DNA of 64,000 nt from Tilletiopsis washingtonensis. Taxonomy: Eukaryota; Basidiomycota; Exobasidiomycetes; Entylomatales. This document shows, in pieces, positions 45,012-56,927 of this stretch. The notes under the pieces were generated by a model, which did not search any database, was not told where the DNA came from, and was given only the letters and a program-made list of their open reading frames with translations. Location of the stretch: the NCBI RefSeq assembly GCF_003144115.1, contig NW_020312022.1, positions 186,001 to 250,000 of the forward strand, in the 5' to 3' direction. The translations under genes and the position numbers were made by a program. Within the stretch, counting starts at the first letter, position 1, and every line of letters starts with the position of its first letter.

Positions 45012-47887
45012 TCAGCGGCCTGCCGGCTTGCGGCGCGGCACGAAGAGCGTGGGTGCCGCCGGCACGCTGGATGTAAATGCTCGCGGCGCAGGCACGGGCG
45101 GCCTGGCAGGAGGCGCCGACGCCGCCGACGCCGACGGTGCCGCCGCAGATGCCGAGGCCGCAGCGGAGCCTTCAGAGCCCACAGCAGGGGATGCAGCAGG
45201 GCCTGTGCCGAGGACAGGCGACTTGAGCGGCCCGGAAGCGACGGAGCTGCGGAAGGGCGACGACGCCGCGTCGTTGACGAACTTCCAGCGAACGACGCTG
45301 ATGAGGAGCCGTCAGCTGCGCACGCGCGCTCAGCGCTCACGTGCACACTCACTCCAGCGCTATGCGCGCATCCTCGAGCGACGAGTGGCCGTCGGCGCCG
45401 GCTGTCTGAATGGTGAGGCCGAGATGACGCTTGGCCAGTTCGCGCAGGCTCATCCGGAAGGGCAAGCCACGGCCATGTGGGAACAGCAGGGCCGAGTCGA
45501 CGATGCGAGTATGCACGAGGCGTAGAGCACGCAAGTCGTTCTCAAGTCCGTGGCCGACCTGTGCAGAGCTTTGAGCTACGTGCGGCAGAGTGAAGTGAGA
45601 GACCGACGACGCACCAGGATCGTCTCGGGCCCGACAAAGCGTACGATCTCGGCCCCCGCCTCCGCCAACGGCACGGCAAGCAGATTGTCAGGATCGAGCT
45701 GGCCCGGCTGGATGCCCGAGAAGCTGTGAGGGCATGGTGAGCGTCCATTCGGGCAGAGCGGCCACGGCACACGCACCGGGTGTTGAGGTCGAGCACCGCA
45801 AAGCCAGGTGCGATCAGCTTGTCGTAGAGCTCGGCACCCGCTTCGTCGACCAGCGTGATGCGAGCGATGGACATGCCAGCCGTCGTGTAGACTGCGACAG
45901 CTTCGTGAGTCTCTGCTGCGTCCGCCTGCCTGGTAGCTTTGCTGACCAAGCTCTGCATCGAGTGCCACGATCTCTTGCGTCTCCTTCCACTCGCTCTGCT
46001 GCTTCTCGTCACGCAGGCTCTGCGGCGAGCGGAAGGGCACCAGGCCGTGGAGGACTCTGGCATCGTCACTCTTCCACACGTGCGGTCCACTGTCGCACCC
46101 CTGCTCAGCGCGCGCCGAGGAGCCGGAGAAGCCGGCGGCTGCAGCTGTGGACGCGAGAGACGTGCCGCCCGACTCGATGGCGCCGCAGCACGTGTAGCGC
46201 TGCAGACGAGCACTGCGCCCGTTGATAGTGTCGCGCTCGAACGCTGCACGAAAGCGCCAGTCAGTCATGCAGGTACGCCGGCATGCTGTCCTGCTGACTC
46301 ACACTTGCGGCCCCAGTGGAAGCTGCATGCTGTAGCCCTGCGCTTCATCTCCTTGAGCTCAAGCTCAGCATCTGCCAGGACCTGACCCTCGACGCCCTCC
46401 GTCCGACAGAGGACAATGGCCTCCTCCGCGCGCAGCAGATCCTCGTGCACGTCGGAGACATCAAAGCTCTGCGCGCAGCGGTTGCAGAGGTGTGTCGATC
46501 CTAGCGGGTCCGTGTCTCCGCCCTTGCCCCACTCTCTCAGCACGGCAGCCTGCAGGTTCGCCCCCAGCACCTGTGGCAGAGAGTAGCCGTACGTGCCGAG
46601 CTTCTCTGCTGGCGCCAGGAAGCTCACTGCTTCGAGGCGTGCAGCCGTGAGGGTGCCGCGCTCGCGCTCTTCGATGCGCTTAGTCTTCGTCTCCAGCTCC
46701 TTGGCCGTGCCGAACTGTGGTGCCTCGCGCAGCTGCCGCGCCAGGGACTGCACAGTGGACGCGACAGCGCTCTGCAGCTGCTGCGCTGTAGCTCCATGCT
46801 CCACGCGCTGCACTGCCGCAGCTATGGCAGCCTGCGTGGCGGAGTCCTTTGCGCGCTTGCCGAGCGAGACGAGCGGCAGACGCACGCTCGTCTTGTACGA
46901 GTGTCGCGTGGCCAGGATGAAGACCTCTGCTTCTTGTGCGCGCGCATCGATGTCGGCCAGCAGCTTGAGGGCCGCCCGTGCCGCAGGCGAGGCGCCTGGG
47001 CATGAGTAGATGGCAGCAAAGGCCTTTTGCAGTGCCTCGAGAGAGCCAAGCCGCCAGTTGGGCGGAATCTGGCTGGTGCGAGGGTGCTGGGCACTGTTGA
47101 GCATGAGCATGCCGGAATGGCCATAAGGTCCGGCATCGAGGTGTGGAAGCTCATTGTCGCCACCCTTGCTCGGGCCTGCTGGTTCCTGCTTGGCGCTAGG
47201 ACCAGGGACGCTGCCGAGAGTAGGCGCAGATTTGGCTGTGCTGAGAGCCGCTGCGCCGCCATCGATGCCGAGCCCAACCGGCGGCTTGCTGCCTTGCGCA
47301 TCCGCCGCGCTGCTTCTGCCCTTGAGCACCGCAGCCATTCCAGAGTCCGAGCTTGACATCGTCGGTGCCACAGCTGACGATGACTGCTGCGGCAGTGGCG
47401 TAGCCTTTGTCTCAGGCGAGGTAGGCTTGGCACGCTTCAGCGACGGCGCATCAGCCGCGCGATTGGCGCTCGACACGTTGTCAGCGGGACGCTTCAGAGA
47501 TGCAGAGGCCGTTGCAGATGCCGACCCTTGCTTAGGAGCCGCAGATGAGGGTGCTCCAGCCGAGTGGGACACCGCGCTGTTGCGACGGGCCTGCGGAGCC
47601 GCAGCCGGGCGGCCGAACAGCGCCTGTGCGTCGTTGGGCGGCTGCGGCGCCGGCTTTGGCAGCTTGCGTGGTGCCTCACTCGGCGGCGGCGTGGGTGCGC
47701 GCGGAGCTGCGTACGTCGAGCTTCCGCTCGCCTCGCCGATGCCGGGCAGCGCAGCGGGGTCGCCGAACGATACGCGCTTCTTCGCAGGGCCTGCGAAGGT
47801 GCTGCTGCTGATGTCCTCGGGAGAGAGAGACGCGCTGGGCCGGCGCAGCACAGAGCGAGGCTTGTCACGGGGAGCAGGCTCGGACAT
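45012..47887 (-). CDS. REX1/REX3-family DEDDh RNA exonuclease
   Basis: Exons on the minus strand: 47887-46303, 46243-45947, 45891-45777, 45723-45615, 45558-45353 and 45297-45012, giving 865 aa. A Ser/Pro/Ala-rich N-terminus precedes an alpha-helical region and a Cys/His zone (LCNRCAQSFDV, CSFHWGRK, YTCCGAIESGG, GPHVW) found in fungal Rex proteins. The nuclease domain has ALDAEL (Exo I; usually DCE, here DAE, with the acidic residues kept), VYTTAGMSIARITLVD, TRFSGIQPGQL, GHGLENDLRAL (Exo II) and HSSLEDARIAL (Exo III). The C-terminus is a low-complexity tail. Such enzymes trim the 3' ends of structured RNAs such as 5S rRNA, tRNA and RNase P/MRP RNAs. Which of REX1 or REX3 it is cannot be settled from motifs alone. 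Confidence 0.88.
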
Positions 47888-48504
47888 GAAGGGCGTGAAG
47901 AGGAGCGGAAGAGGGAAGGGGTGCGCCGTGGCCCGCTAGAGTGAGCCGGCGCTGATGCTGACCACCCAAGGCGCGCGCGTGCAGCAGCGGTCGTGTGAGC
48001 GCGTCAGGCACGGCCGGAGAGCGAGAGAGGTAGCGCCGGCGCCAGAGTGGGATGCTCGCCTGCCAGAGGTGAGGCGGCGGCGGCGGCGGATGGCGGGAGC
48101 GATGGTTGGACTGGTGAAGAGAGAAGCGGCACAGCGGCGTGCACCAGCTAAGTAGGCCGGGCGGCGTGTGGAGCGCCACTCATTTTGATGAGGCGCGCTA
48201 AGGCTTCCGTGCGGGAGCCGCGCCCTAGCTGCCCTCAAGCATCATCTGCGCTGCCTATCGTCTCGTCCGCTGCAGCCGACGACGACTCAGATGCAGGATC
48301 GAATGCGCTGCCAGATGTGCAAGTATCTGCGGGTATGATTAATGTGTGATCTCGAGTGGTATGCTACATCGCCCGCAACAGGAAGGCGCGGCAGAGAGGT
48401 GGGAGAGAGCATGGCTTTTGTGTGACGCGTCCACGTAGCGCGCAATAAGAATGCGCCCAGCAGCCCCTCGCTGTGCGTGGCGGCATGCTTCGGCGGCCGG
48501 CGCC
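47888..48504. other. Intergenic; no gene seen
   Basis: This 617-bp stretch contains the promoter of the REX-type gene and the 3' end of the downstream regulator gene on the same strand. No supported frame. Confidence 0.5.
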
Positions 48505-50748
48505 TCAGTACCACGACTCGTTGCTGAAGTCGGCCGCGTACGGCGGCTGCGACGGACTGGCGCCCTGATCGCCCCCCTCGCTGGCCGAGGCCCAGCTGAA
48601 CTGGGCGTCCTGTATCTGCGGCTGCGGCGTCGCCTGCTGCTGCTCCAAAGGCAGCGCGGTCGCGATGGTGGCATGCAGCGCTGGCGTGCTCAGGTGCGGA
48701 GCATGGATGCCCGAGTGGCTGCTGGCCGCGGACGAGGCGTAGCTCGGCGACGCGCTCGCATAGCTCATCGCAAACAGCCCCGTCGATAGCTCCGTGTCGG
48801 GCGAGAGGAGCGGCGAGCCGTGCGCGTGGCGCAGCGTAGCCCAGTCGCCAGGCGCCGGCATGCCCTGCGCAGGCGCCGGCATGCCCTGCGCAGGCGCCGA
48901 CAGCGGTGACGAGGCCGTCGGCAGCGAGTAGCCTGCGTCTGCTCGCTCGAGCGGCGAGTTGGACGACTGCGCGCTGCGGCGCCGCGGGCCGACGCTGCCG
49001 ATGCTGCCGCCGTGCTGCGAGCTGCCCGAGCGCGCCGGCACATGCATGCTGCTCGCCGGCGACACATACGCCGAAGGGTGGCCGGAGCTCGTGCCGTCGC
49101 TGTCGGAGATCTCGCGAAGCGGCGAGGGCACGCCGACGGAGGACGTGTTGGAGCCGCGGTGCGACAGATAGGAGGTGCTGCCGGTGCTGGGCTCGAGATG
49201 CTGCTGGCCCTGGCTGAAGGCCGGTGAGCTGGCGCTTCCCGCCAGACTTGTGGGCGAGGCCGACGCCGCAGAAGCATTCCATGGGTCGTGGAAAGACATG
49301 GCCGACGAGGAGGCTTCCCGCATGAGGCCGCTGGCGGCGTAGTCCGGCGCGTTCGCGCCCATGCCGGACGGAAGAGGGCGCGAGAGCGCCAATGCCGCGT
49401 TGACGTTCACCTGTCCGGGCGAGACGTGCTCACCAGCTGCAGGGATGGGCTGAATGTCACTGGCCACCGCCGCGCCGACGACGCGGTGAAAGAAGGCCGC
49501 AGTCGAGGCCCCGACATGCGACGGGCGACGCAGATGGTCGAGAGAGCTGCGGCGACGTGCCATTGCCGAGCGTGCCTCCTCGGCGCCGGCGGCATGCAAG
49601 GCCTCCAGCGTCCAGCCGGGCGGCGTGGGCTGCGAATACGGGTCGGCTGCCCACTGGGCCGTCGTCGTGATTGTCGTGGATGGGGCCGCAGCGCCCATGG
49701 CCGGGACGTCTTGCCAGGCGACGCGCGTCGCGTGCGGCCCGGGCTCGGTGACGCTGCGCTGCTGCGCCAGCACGCTCGGCTCAGCGGTCCAGACTGGAGG
49801 CGTGATGCCTTGTTCCCGAGCCAGGCCGGCCTGCAGCATGTTGGCGTGCACCATGTACGCCTCTTCCGGTGTGCTGGGCTGCGAGAGAGAGTTGGGCGAG
49901 AAGTGCGGCTGCTGTCCAGGGTGCGAGGCGTAGGGCGAGGTGCCAGAGTCGAGGACCATGCCTGGCTGTGAGGTATATCCACTCAGGGCAGCGTATGAAG
50001 GCTCGTAGCCAGAGAGTGTGACGCCGCGTCGGCGACCCTGCACGTCGTGGACAAGATGCTCGGATGTGTAGCCGGGCGGGATGCCCAGCACGCTGGCGAC
50101 GTCGCTGGCAAAGTACGGTGAGTCGGAGCTGAGGCTGGGCGGCGGGCGAGCATACGGAGCGTCACGCGCCGACCGGGCCACGAGGGCGCTGTGCCGATGC
50201 CGTGCCCTGATCGCCGCTTGCGTTCCAAGGACGGAGGGTGAGGCGGGCGGCGGCATGGCGATGCCGAGCTGGGCGAGCTGGATGAGCCGGCTCTCACGCG
50301 CCTCCTTGCCGACACGCTTCCGCTCGCGAGTCTGCTGGTTCTCCTCTCTGTCGCGCAGACGTATCAGCACACACTCTCAGGGGTCCTGGGCCGCACAGCA
50401 CTGACTCCGTGACAGACTCGTAGACGCACTCGCGCTTGAGGCGGTCGCATGTTGCGCAAGTCGGCTGAGTGCCGTCACAGCGGATCTTCCTGCGAGACAG
50501 AGACGGGTCAGCGTCGGCGTGTCGCGGCAGCAGGCAGGCAGCACGAACCGGGTGCGGCAGTGCACGCAGGCCATGCCGACACGGCCGCGCCGTGGCTTCT
50601 CCGAGGAGGGGCCCGGCTGGTCGCCATTGCCGAGCGACGAGGAGGAGCCGCCGCGCGACAGGTTGGCAGAGCCGCGAGCCGAGGTGATGGAGCTGCTGGA
50701 CTGCGTGCGTGAGAGGCCGGGATGGCCGGGTGCAAAGTGGTGAGGCAT
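48505..50748 (-). CDS. Zn2Cys6 transcription factor
   Basis: Exons on the minus strand 50748-50549, 50489-50406 and 50347-48505 join to 708 aa. The zinc cluster has Cys61, 64, 71, 78, 81 and 88 (MACVHCRTRKIRC, CATCDRLKREC), followed by a basic, coiled-coil-like helix (EENQQTRERKRVGKEARES) that may serve dimerisation. The rest is Ser/Pro/Ala-rich with a doubled APAQGMPAP element and ends in a conserved-looking FSNESWY. No fungal-specific middle homology domain is visible. Its targets cannot be told. The second donor is GTCAGT, as in DGAT2. A gene-free stretch of about 5.3 kb lies upstream. Confidence 0.88.
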
Positions 50749-53700
50749 CGAGCAGGTGGCGGCGCTGCACGCGAGAGGGGCGCGAGACGCGGCCGGGACA
50801 GAGGAGGGCAAGGGCGAGGGCGAGGACAGCGCGAGGGCGCGCGGGAGCCGCGCGAGAGATGGGGGATGGGAGCAGGTCGGTCAGGAGGATGGGGTGCGAG
50901 GCAGATGTGCGGATCCCTTTTGTTGCCTGGGCATGCGCTGATGCCGAGCAATGATGGCACACGGGACAGCTCGGGCAGGACGGGCAGGCCGGCGCCGACG
51001 GCGTGCGCACGAGGCCGAGGGGCCAGCGCAGCGAGGGAGCGGCCCGGCGTGGCGGACGTGCATGGCATGGCCCTCCGCCTCGGGGCATGCCGCATCGCAT
51101 CGCCTCGCAGCGCACTTGCAGCGCAGCGCTGCGATGCTGGCGGCTGCCACCACGCCCTGAGCGCTGGTGCAGCATCAGCTGCAGGCAGCACAGGCCGCCG
51201 GGCGGGACGCACTCGCGCAGCAGCCGCCTGAACCTGCATCTGCATCCCGGCTGATGTTCTGGCGGCGCCGATGCTGCCTCACGCCCGCAGAACGCAGCTG
51301 CGGGCTTCGCTGTGTGGTCCTCGTGTCATGCGCCGGTCAGCGTGCAGCAGGCAGCAGGACAGCGCCCGCTCGCCCGGCTCCGTGCTTCTGCGGCGGGCGC
51401 TGCGCTTGCTGCAATCTTGCGAATCTGCCGCTGCCGCCTGCTGCTGCGTCTGATGCTGATGCGATGCTGCGTTGCGCTTGCGTCGCAGTCTGCGTTCTGC
51501 TGCTGCGCTCGCAGCACCCGGGTGCAGACGCAGGGGCAAAAGCGCTGCGTCACCTGCCTTTGGCCCTCGACGGCGCTGCGGCATGTGTGGCCAGCTGCTG
51601 CGCCTTGCTGCTGGGAGCGGCGCGCTGCGCACCTTCCGCTGTTTCTCCCGTCGGCGCGGCCCACCGCAGCGGTACTGCAGGCCGCGCGAGCAGTCTTGGC
51701 CGCGGTGCGGCCCCCTGCGGCGCGGCAGCACAGCCCAGCAGGCAGGGCGCGGAGCCGGCGAGCTCGGATACCTGGCACGGCTGCCGTGCTTTGCTGCGCT
51801 GCTGGGCACGCGTGAGGCATGCCGGCTGCGCAGCGGCGTCGGCTTATGCAGGGGCAGTCGAGGGCAGCGTCAGGGCAGGGACCACGCGTCGGTGCAGGCA
51901 GCGCTCCGCCGCGTTCGTCCTCCGCCAGGGCGAGCTATTCTCATGCGTCGTCTCAGAGGCGACGAGAGGCTCGTGCGGCGTCGGCGCCGGGCGCCGCCTC
52001 CGCTCAGCAGCAGTGCGGTGCGAGAGACAGCGCCACACGTTGCGGCATGCTGCAGGCTGACGAGGGCGCTGGGTGCAGGCGGGCGGAGGCCCAAAGCAGC
52101 GGCGGTCCGGCTCGGCGACCTCGACGCCGACCCGCCCGCTGCTCAACGCCGGCGTCGGGCGCCGCCGCCGCCGCCGCCGCCGCTCGCTGTGCGGCAGCCG
52201 CAGCTGCACCTGCCGCAGGCCAAGACCAGATGCAGCATCGGCTCCGGCGCACGTCAGGGGGAGCCTCGGGCCGCCGCAGCTTCTCCTGGAGCGTGCCTCC
52301 GACGCGCCGCGCGCGCGCGCGGCGCGCCGGCCGCTCGCCTCGCCGTATGCTTTCACCTCCCTCGGCGGCACCGGGCACGGCGTGTGAGAATTGCCGCCAC
52401 ACAGACTCGGGCAGGCGCAGTGGTACTCTGCATCCTCCCACGTTCGCCGGCCGCAGCTGTGGCCTCTTCGGCGGCCGTGTGGCAGCGGTGTCGGACGAGG
52501 TGCCCGCCCGCCGCGCGCCCCGCCCGCCGACGCTGCCGAGGCGTGGAAAAACAGCGAGCGGGATCGGGGCTTGTGCCTCGCCCGCGGCCCAACTCGATGT
52601 TGTGCAGTCGCCTCGACGACGGAGCGCTGTGTCGCAATTGCGCCTGTGCTTCGCTGCAGCGTTCAGACCCAGCGGATGCAGGCCGCAGATTCGCGCCGCG
52701 ATGAGCGCCACCAATCGGAGTCACATGCGGGCGCGGATGGCGGAGGCTATGCGCGCGTCGGCGTCGCGCGGCGCCGCGCGGCTGCTGGGCTGGTGCTGCA
52801 CGCGCCGTGCCGCCGACTCTCAGACTCAGACTCGACGGCCGCGGCATCGCAGCGGCAGCCACGCTCCGTCATGGATCTCACCGCCAGGCACACGCCATGG
52901 AGCGGCACCAGAGCAGTCTAGTCTGCAGGCACAGCGGGCGGGCGTGTGCTTCCGCCGCAGCACGCAGGTGCAGCGTCGGCCAGAGCCTCGGAAATACATT
53001 TCGCAGCTCCCACCGTCCGCACCAGCCTGCAGGGGCGAGCCGCAGCAGCGACGTGCTTCGTCGGCACCGCACGCGTGGCGCACAGGTGTGTCCGCACCCG
53101 CGGATGTCACTGCTTGCTGTGGAGGTGGACAGCCTTCAGGGGTGCAGCGGGCAGATGCAGGCGATGGGGCGTCGCGTGTGTGTAGTGTCAGACGCTGTGC
53201 AGAGTGCCGGGCGCTGCTGCCCGGTGGAGATTAGCGAGGACAGCCGCTCAGGGCGGTACCGAGGCGGCTCGGCCAGCGGCGGTGCGGATGTGGCTTGAGA
53301 ACGAGTCAGAGTGGCCTCGGCACCAGGCGGTCTTGCAGTCGACTCGACTCGCTTGTGCTCGCTTTGCCGGCTTCGCCACCAAGCCTCCTGCTCAGAGACC
53401 ACACCTCGTGCTGCAGCATGCCGGGTGCTTCCGCATCAGCGTTCTCGCCTGTCAGCCCGCAGCCTGGCGGAAACACAGCGGCGCCTGCCTCTGTGCTGCT
53501 GCATCGCACGGCGATTGTCGGCCGGCTGCTGCTGCTTTCAGGCGCAGGACGCAGCCCAGGCACGAGCCAGGTGCGCTGCGAGGCTGCCGCATCAATGCAG
53601 CGTGCAACTCAGCTGGAGGCCGCTGCTGCATAATCACAAGTGCAGGCGGCATCAGCGTGCAGCATCAGACGCGCGGCTGCGGCCAACAAACGCCTGCACG

Positions 53701-56094
53701 GCACTCGCATCAGCCTCAGAGTCAGCTTCGCCGGCGAGTGCGGCCATGACGCGGCTGGTGCTCGCTGGCGCTGCGCCTGCACTGGCGCTGTGGTCTGCAG
53801 TGCGGGATCCTGACAGGACATGTGCATGCTGCGTGCTTCAGCCATCGGCCCAGCTGCGGTCGCAGCAGCAGCAGCAGGCGCTGCGGCGCGGCCCTCGCGA
53901 GTCGCGTCGGCGCATGGACGCTGTGGCTTGCCATGCTTCGCCGTGCCAAGTCGAGGGCGCAGGTGAGCTGCGCAAGCCCATCAGTTGCTCGCGCCTGCCC
54001 TGGCGCAGGTGACCTGCGCCGGCTTCCGACGAGCCCAATCTGCCCTGACCGTGTGTGAAATGAGCAAGGCAAGACATTGCCGTCGCCGCAAGCATCACAG
54101 GGCAGCATCAGAGCCCTCCGGCCTCCTGCGCTGCGTCTATTGCGCTCGGCGGAGTGCTGAGTGCAGGCGGGCACCCTTCATGCTGCGCACAACGCATGTG
54201 CACCGCTCATGCCGTCAGCGATTCGCACGCGGTGAGCCGGCGCGAGGAGCGCTGCTCGCGACGAGCTGGCCATCTGAGTTTGCTGCTGTGGTCGTGCTGT
54301 GAAGCTGAAGACGTGCCCTGCATGCTGAATGTCCCACTCGTGAGGGTGCGCCTGTGGGTCCCCGCCGCGCGGTCCTCCGTTCGGCGTGTCTTGCCAGTCG
54401 GCTGAAGCCCGAGGCGGAGCTTCCAGCAGAGCAAGGCTGATAAGCGGCGAAATTCGAAGAGGGACCACGAGATGCTGCTGTCAGGCTGCGTGACAAAGAT
54501 GCGTGTTGCGACGGATGCCTCGGCCACGGTCGTCTGAGGCGGAGGAGACGGGTCTTGCTCGCGCAGCCCGCCGTGGCAGCAGAGATCTGACGCTTTCGTT
54601 CGTCCGTCTCGCGGTCACGCAGCACGCCGTGCGGGATTCGCTGGCGTGCTGCCGGTGCTGCGTTCGTTTGGCGCATGCTCCCGCGCCAGGCCCAGAGTCG
54701 AGCAACGGACGCGAGACTCAGATCGACGCCGCCTCCGACCCGAGCGACCGGATCGGCCACGGCGCGCTGGCTGCACGCCTGCACCCAGGCGCACGTGCTT
54801 CGACGGCCAAGCGAGCGGCGCACCGCCGCTCCTGCAGCCACACGACGGCAGCCAAGGCTCAAGCACCGCCCAGCAGCACTGCGGCTAGGATCTGGCCTGC
54901 AAAGAGGCCTTCCTTCCACAAATGCAGACAGCAGGCAGCGATGCGGCCGAGACCTCATCGTGGCCGGCCGGCATGCAGGTGACGCACGATCGCTTCCCCT
55001 TTGTCCTCGCTGGCCCTGTCTGGCCGAGCTTGTGACGAGACGTTGACGCATTCGTCATCGCGATCGGCCAGATCTCCAGGCGACTGCTCTGAGGGGCCTT
55101 GTCATGCCGGCCGTCTCACCGGCCAGCGCGACTCGCCGCGGCGCGGAGCGAGCTGGGCATGCGCATCGACGGGTCCCTCAGTCGTGAGAGAAGGCCACCC
55201 TGCGCCGTGCGCACCGCCCTGCAAAGCAGAGTAAATCCATGACGTCCGCCAGAGGCGGCCCAGCGCTGCGCCGGATGGTGTCGAGAGTGTGGAGAGATGG
55301 GCCGCGGCTGCACAGTGCGGCGCTGGCGCCGACGCCAACGCCGACGTCTCCCTCGAGCGCCGACACATGTGCCCGACACCTGTGCGGCAGGCGGCGGCGT
55401 GGCTTCGCGCTCGCTCCAACGTCGTAGAATTATCGGAGCACCGCTCTTCGATGCAGGGCCCTCGGCATCAGGCGCAGCTCTTGGTAGGGCGGTGCCGCGG
55501 CTGATTGCGAGAATCCCGGAGGCGGCCGCGCGGCGCATGCCACGCCGCATCCTGCTGCAGAGGCGACGATCGGAGCGCGGCATGTGCGGCGCTCGCGCCG
55601 ACGCCGCCGAGCTGCGCGCTGATCATCCGGCGCCGCTCGGCCCGACGCTCACGCCGAGCATCGCTGCCGTCGAGCCCAAAGAGGAAACACATGACGACGC
55701 TGCAGAACAGCAGCAGGTGCAGGCAGAAGCAGACACCCGCGGGCTACACGCTCCACGAGGTGCAGTGCAGCGCAAGCACCGGAGCAGCATCAAGTCAGAG
55801 GGTGCTGGCGCGCGCGCGCGCTGTGCTCGTCGAGCACAAGGGTCGAGTGACGGTCCGACGCTGGCCGCACCGCTCGAGCAGCTACTCCGAGATGCTCGGA
55901 CATCGCCGCCTCGGCAAAAGCGCCGAAGCCGGGCACGCTAGGCCGGCTGGCTGTCAACGGGCTTCCATGCAGCGATGCGCGAGCGATAGAGCCGATGGGC
56001 GACACGGAAAGGGGTATGCCATGGCATTACGGCAGCGAGCGCCTGCTGTCCGGATCCCTCCGAGGGAGGTCTGAGCTGGCCCGAGCACGTCGCC
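50749..56094. other. Long gene-free GC-rich region
   Basis: Over about 5.3 kb no frame shows splice-linked, family-like protein sequence. The long open frames here are rich in Arg, Ala, Gly and Cys and open in several frames at once, as expected from GC-rich DNA with few stop codons. Short elements of the type gcagcatcag and ctgcagc recur (for example near 51170, 53660 and 54105). It may be an extended promoter, a non-coding transcript or decayed repeats. Confidence 0.5.
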
Positions 56095-56410
56095 TCACTT
56101 CGACGGGTTGACACCGTCGAGCTCGTGCGCGTACTTGATGCCGTCGCTGCCGTTCTGCGTCTTGACGATCACCGCCGGGTCCTCCTCGGAGCCGTCGCGC
56201 GTCACCTCGGAGCCGCGCTTCGTCGTGATCGTGGCCCTGGGGTTGCGTGGGTCAGCGCGAGTGTCGACAACGCCGGCAGCATGCCGTCATCGGCACAGCC
56301 GATACTCACTTGTCCTCGACGACGTCCTTCACTTCACCCTTCGGATGACCTGCGCCCCACTTCCAGCTGACCTCGTCGCCCTTCTGAAGATCCTGCGGGT
56401 CGGTCGGCAT
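56095..56410 (-). CDS. DUF2945 / hypervirulence-associated TUDOR-like small protein
   Basis: Two exons on the minus strand, 56410-56310 and 56236-56095, give 80 aa. The pattern KGDEVSWKWGAGHPKGEV, then ATITTKRGSEVTRDG, DPAVIV and KYAHELDGV matches the small TUDOR-like DUF2945 family common in fungi and bacteria. Length fits the family. The biochemical role is unknown; the fold suggests a binding rather than a catalytic protein. Confidence 0.88.
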
Positions 56411-56927
56411 CTTGGAGTATGTGCGTGGGTGTGTAGGTGGTGCTGTGTGGGGTGTCAGGCGAGCTGTGCACGTCGGCAGCGCCTTATGAAGCATCAGCAG
56501 CGCACAGCGCGGCTGGCGTGCAAGCAGCATCCGCATCATCATGGCGCGCGCGTGGAGGAGCTGGTGCTGATGCAAGCTGCGCCTGCGCGTGATGACGCGC
56601 GCCGTGCTCGAGGTGTGGAGACCCTGCTCTCGTCAGCTGCACCCGGGCAAGCATCTTCCCCGCACTGGCTGCCCGGGCCCTGCTCCCAGCGTTCAACCCT
56701 TAGACAGCAGGGTGCGTAGATGTTGGTGGAGGAGGCGCTCTGCTTACGGAGCAGCAGCCGCAAGCGGCGCGCTTGCTTCCGGAGCAGGGCTGATGCGCCA
56801 ACGGCCAGCCGCCGCAAGCGAAGGCGAGCCAGTCCATCACTCGACTGCGTCACCACGACAACGTGGGCATGCTCTCTCACAACGGCGCACCGGTATCTGT
56901 TTGGATTAACGCATCGCTGCGCGAGCT
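56411..56927. other. Intergenic; no gene seen
   Basis: Short region between the start of the DUF2945 gene and the stop of PRP3, both on the minus strand. No supported coding frame. Confidence 0.5.

Noticed and set aside
51472-53234. Long plus-strand frames of 410 and 471 codons
   Set aside because: Arg/Ala/Cys-rich composition, several frames open at once, no family motifs and no splice-linked continuation.
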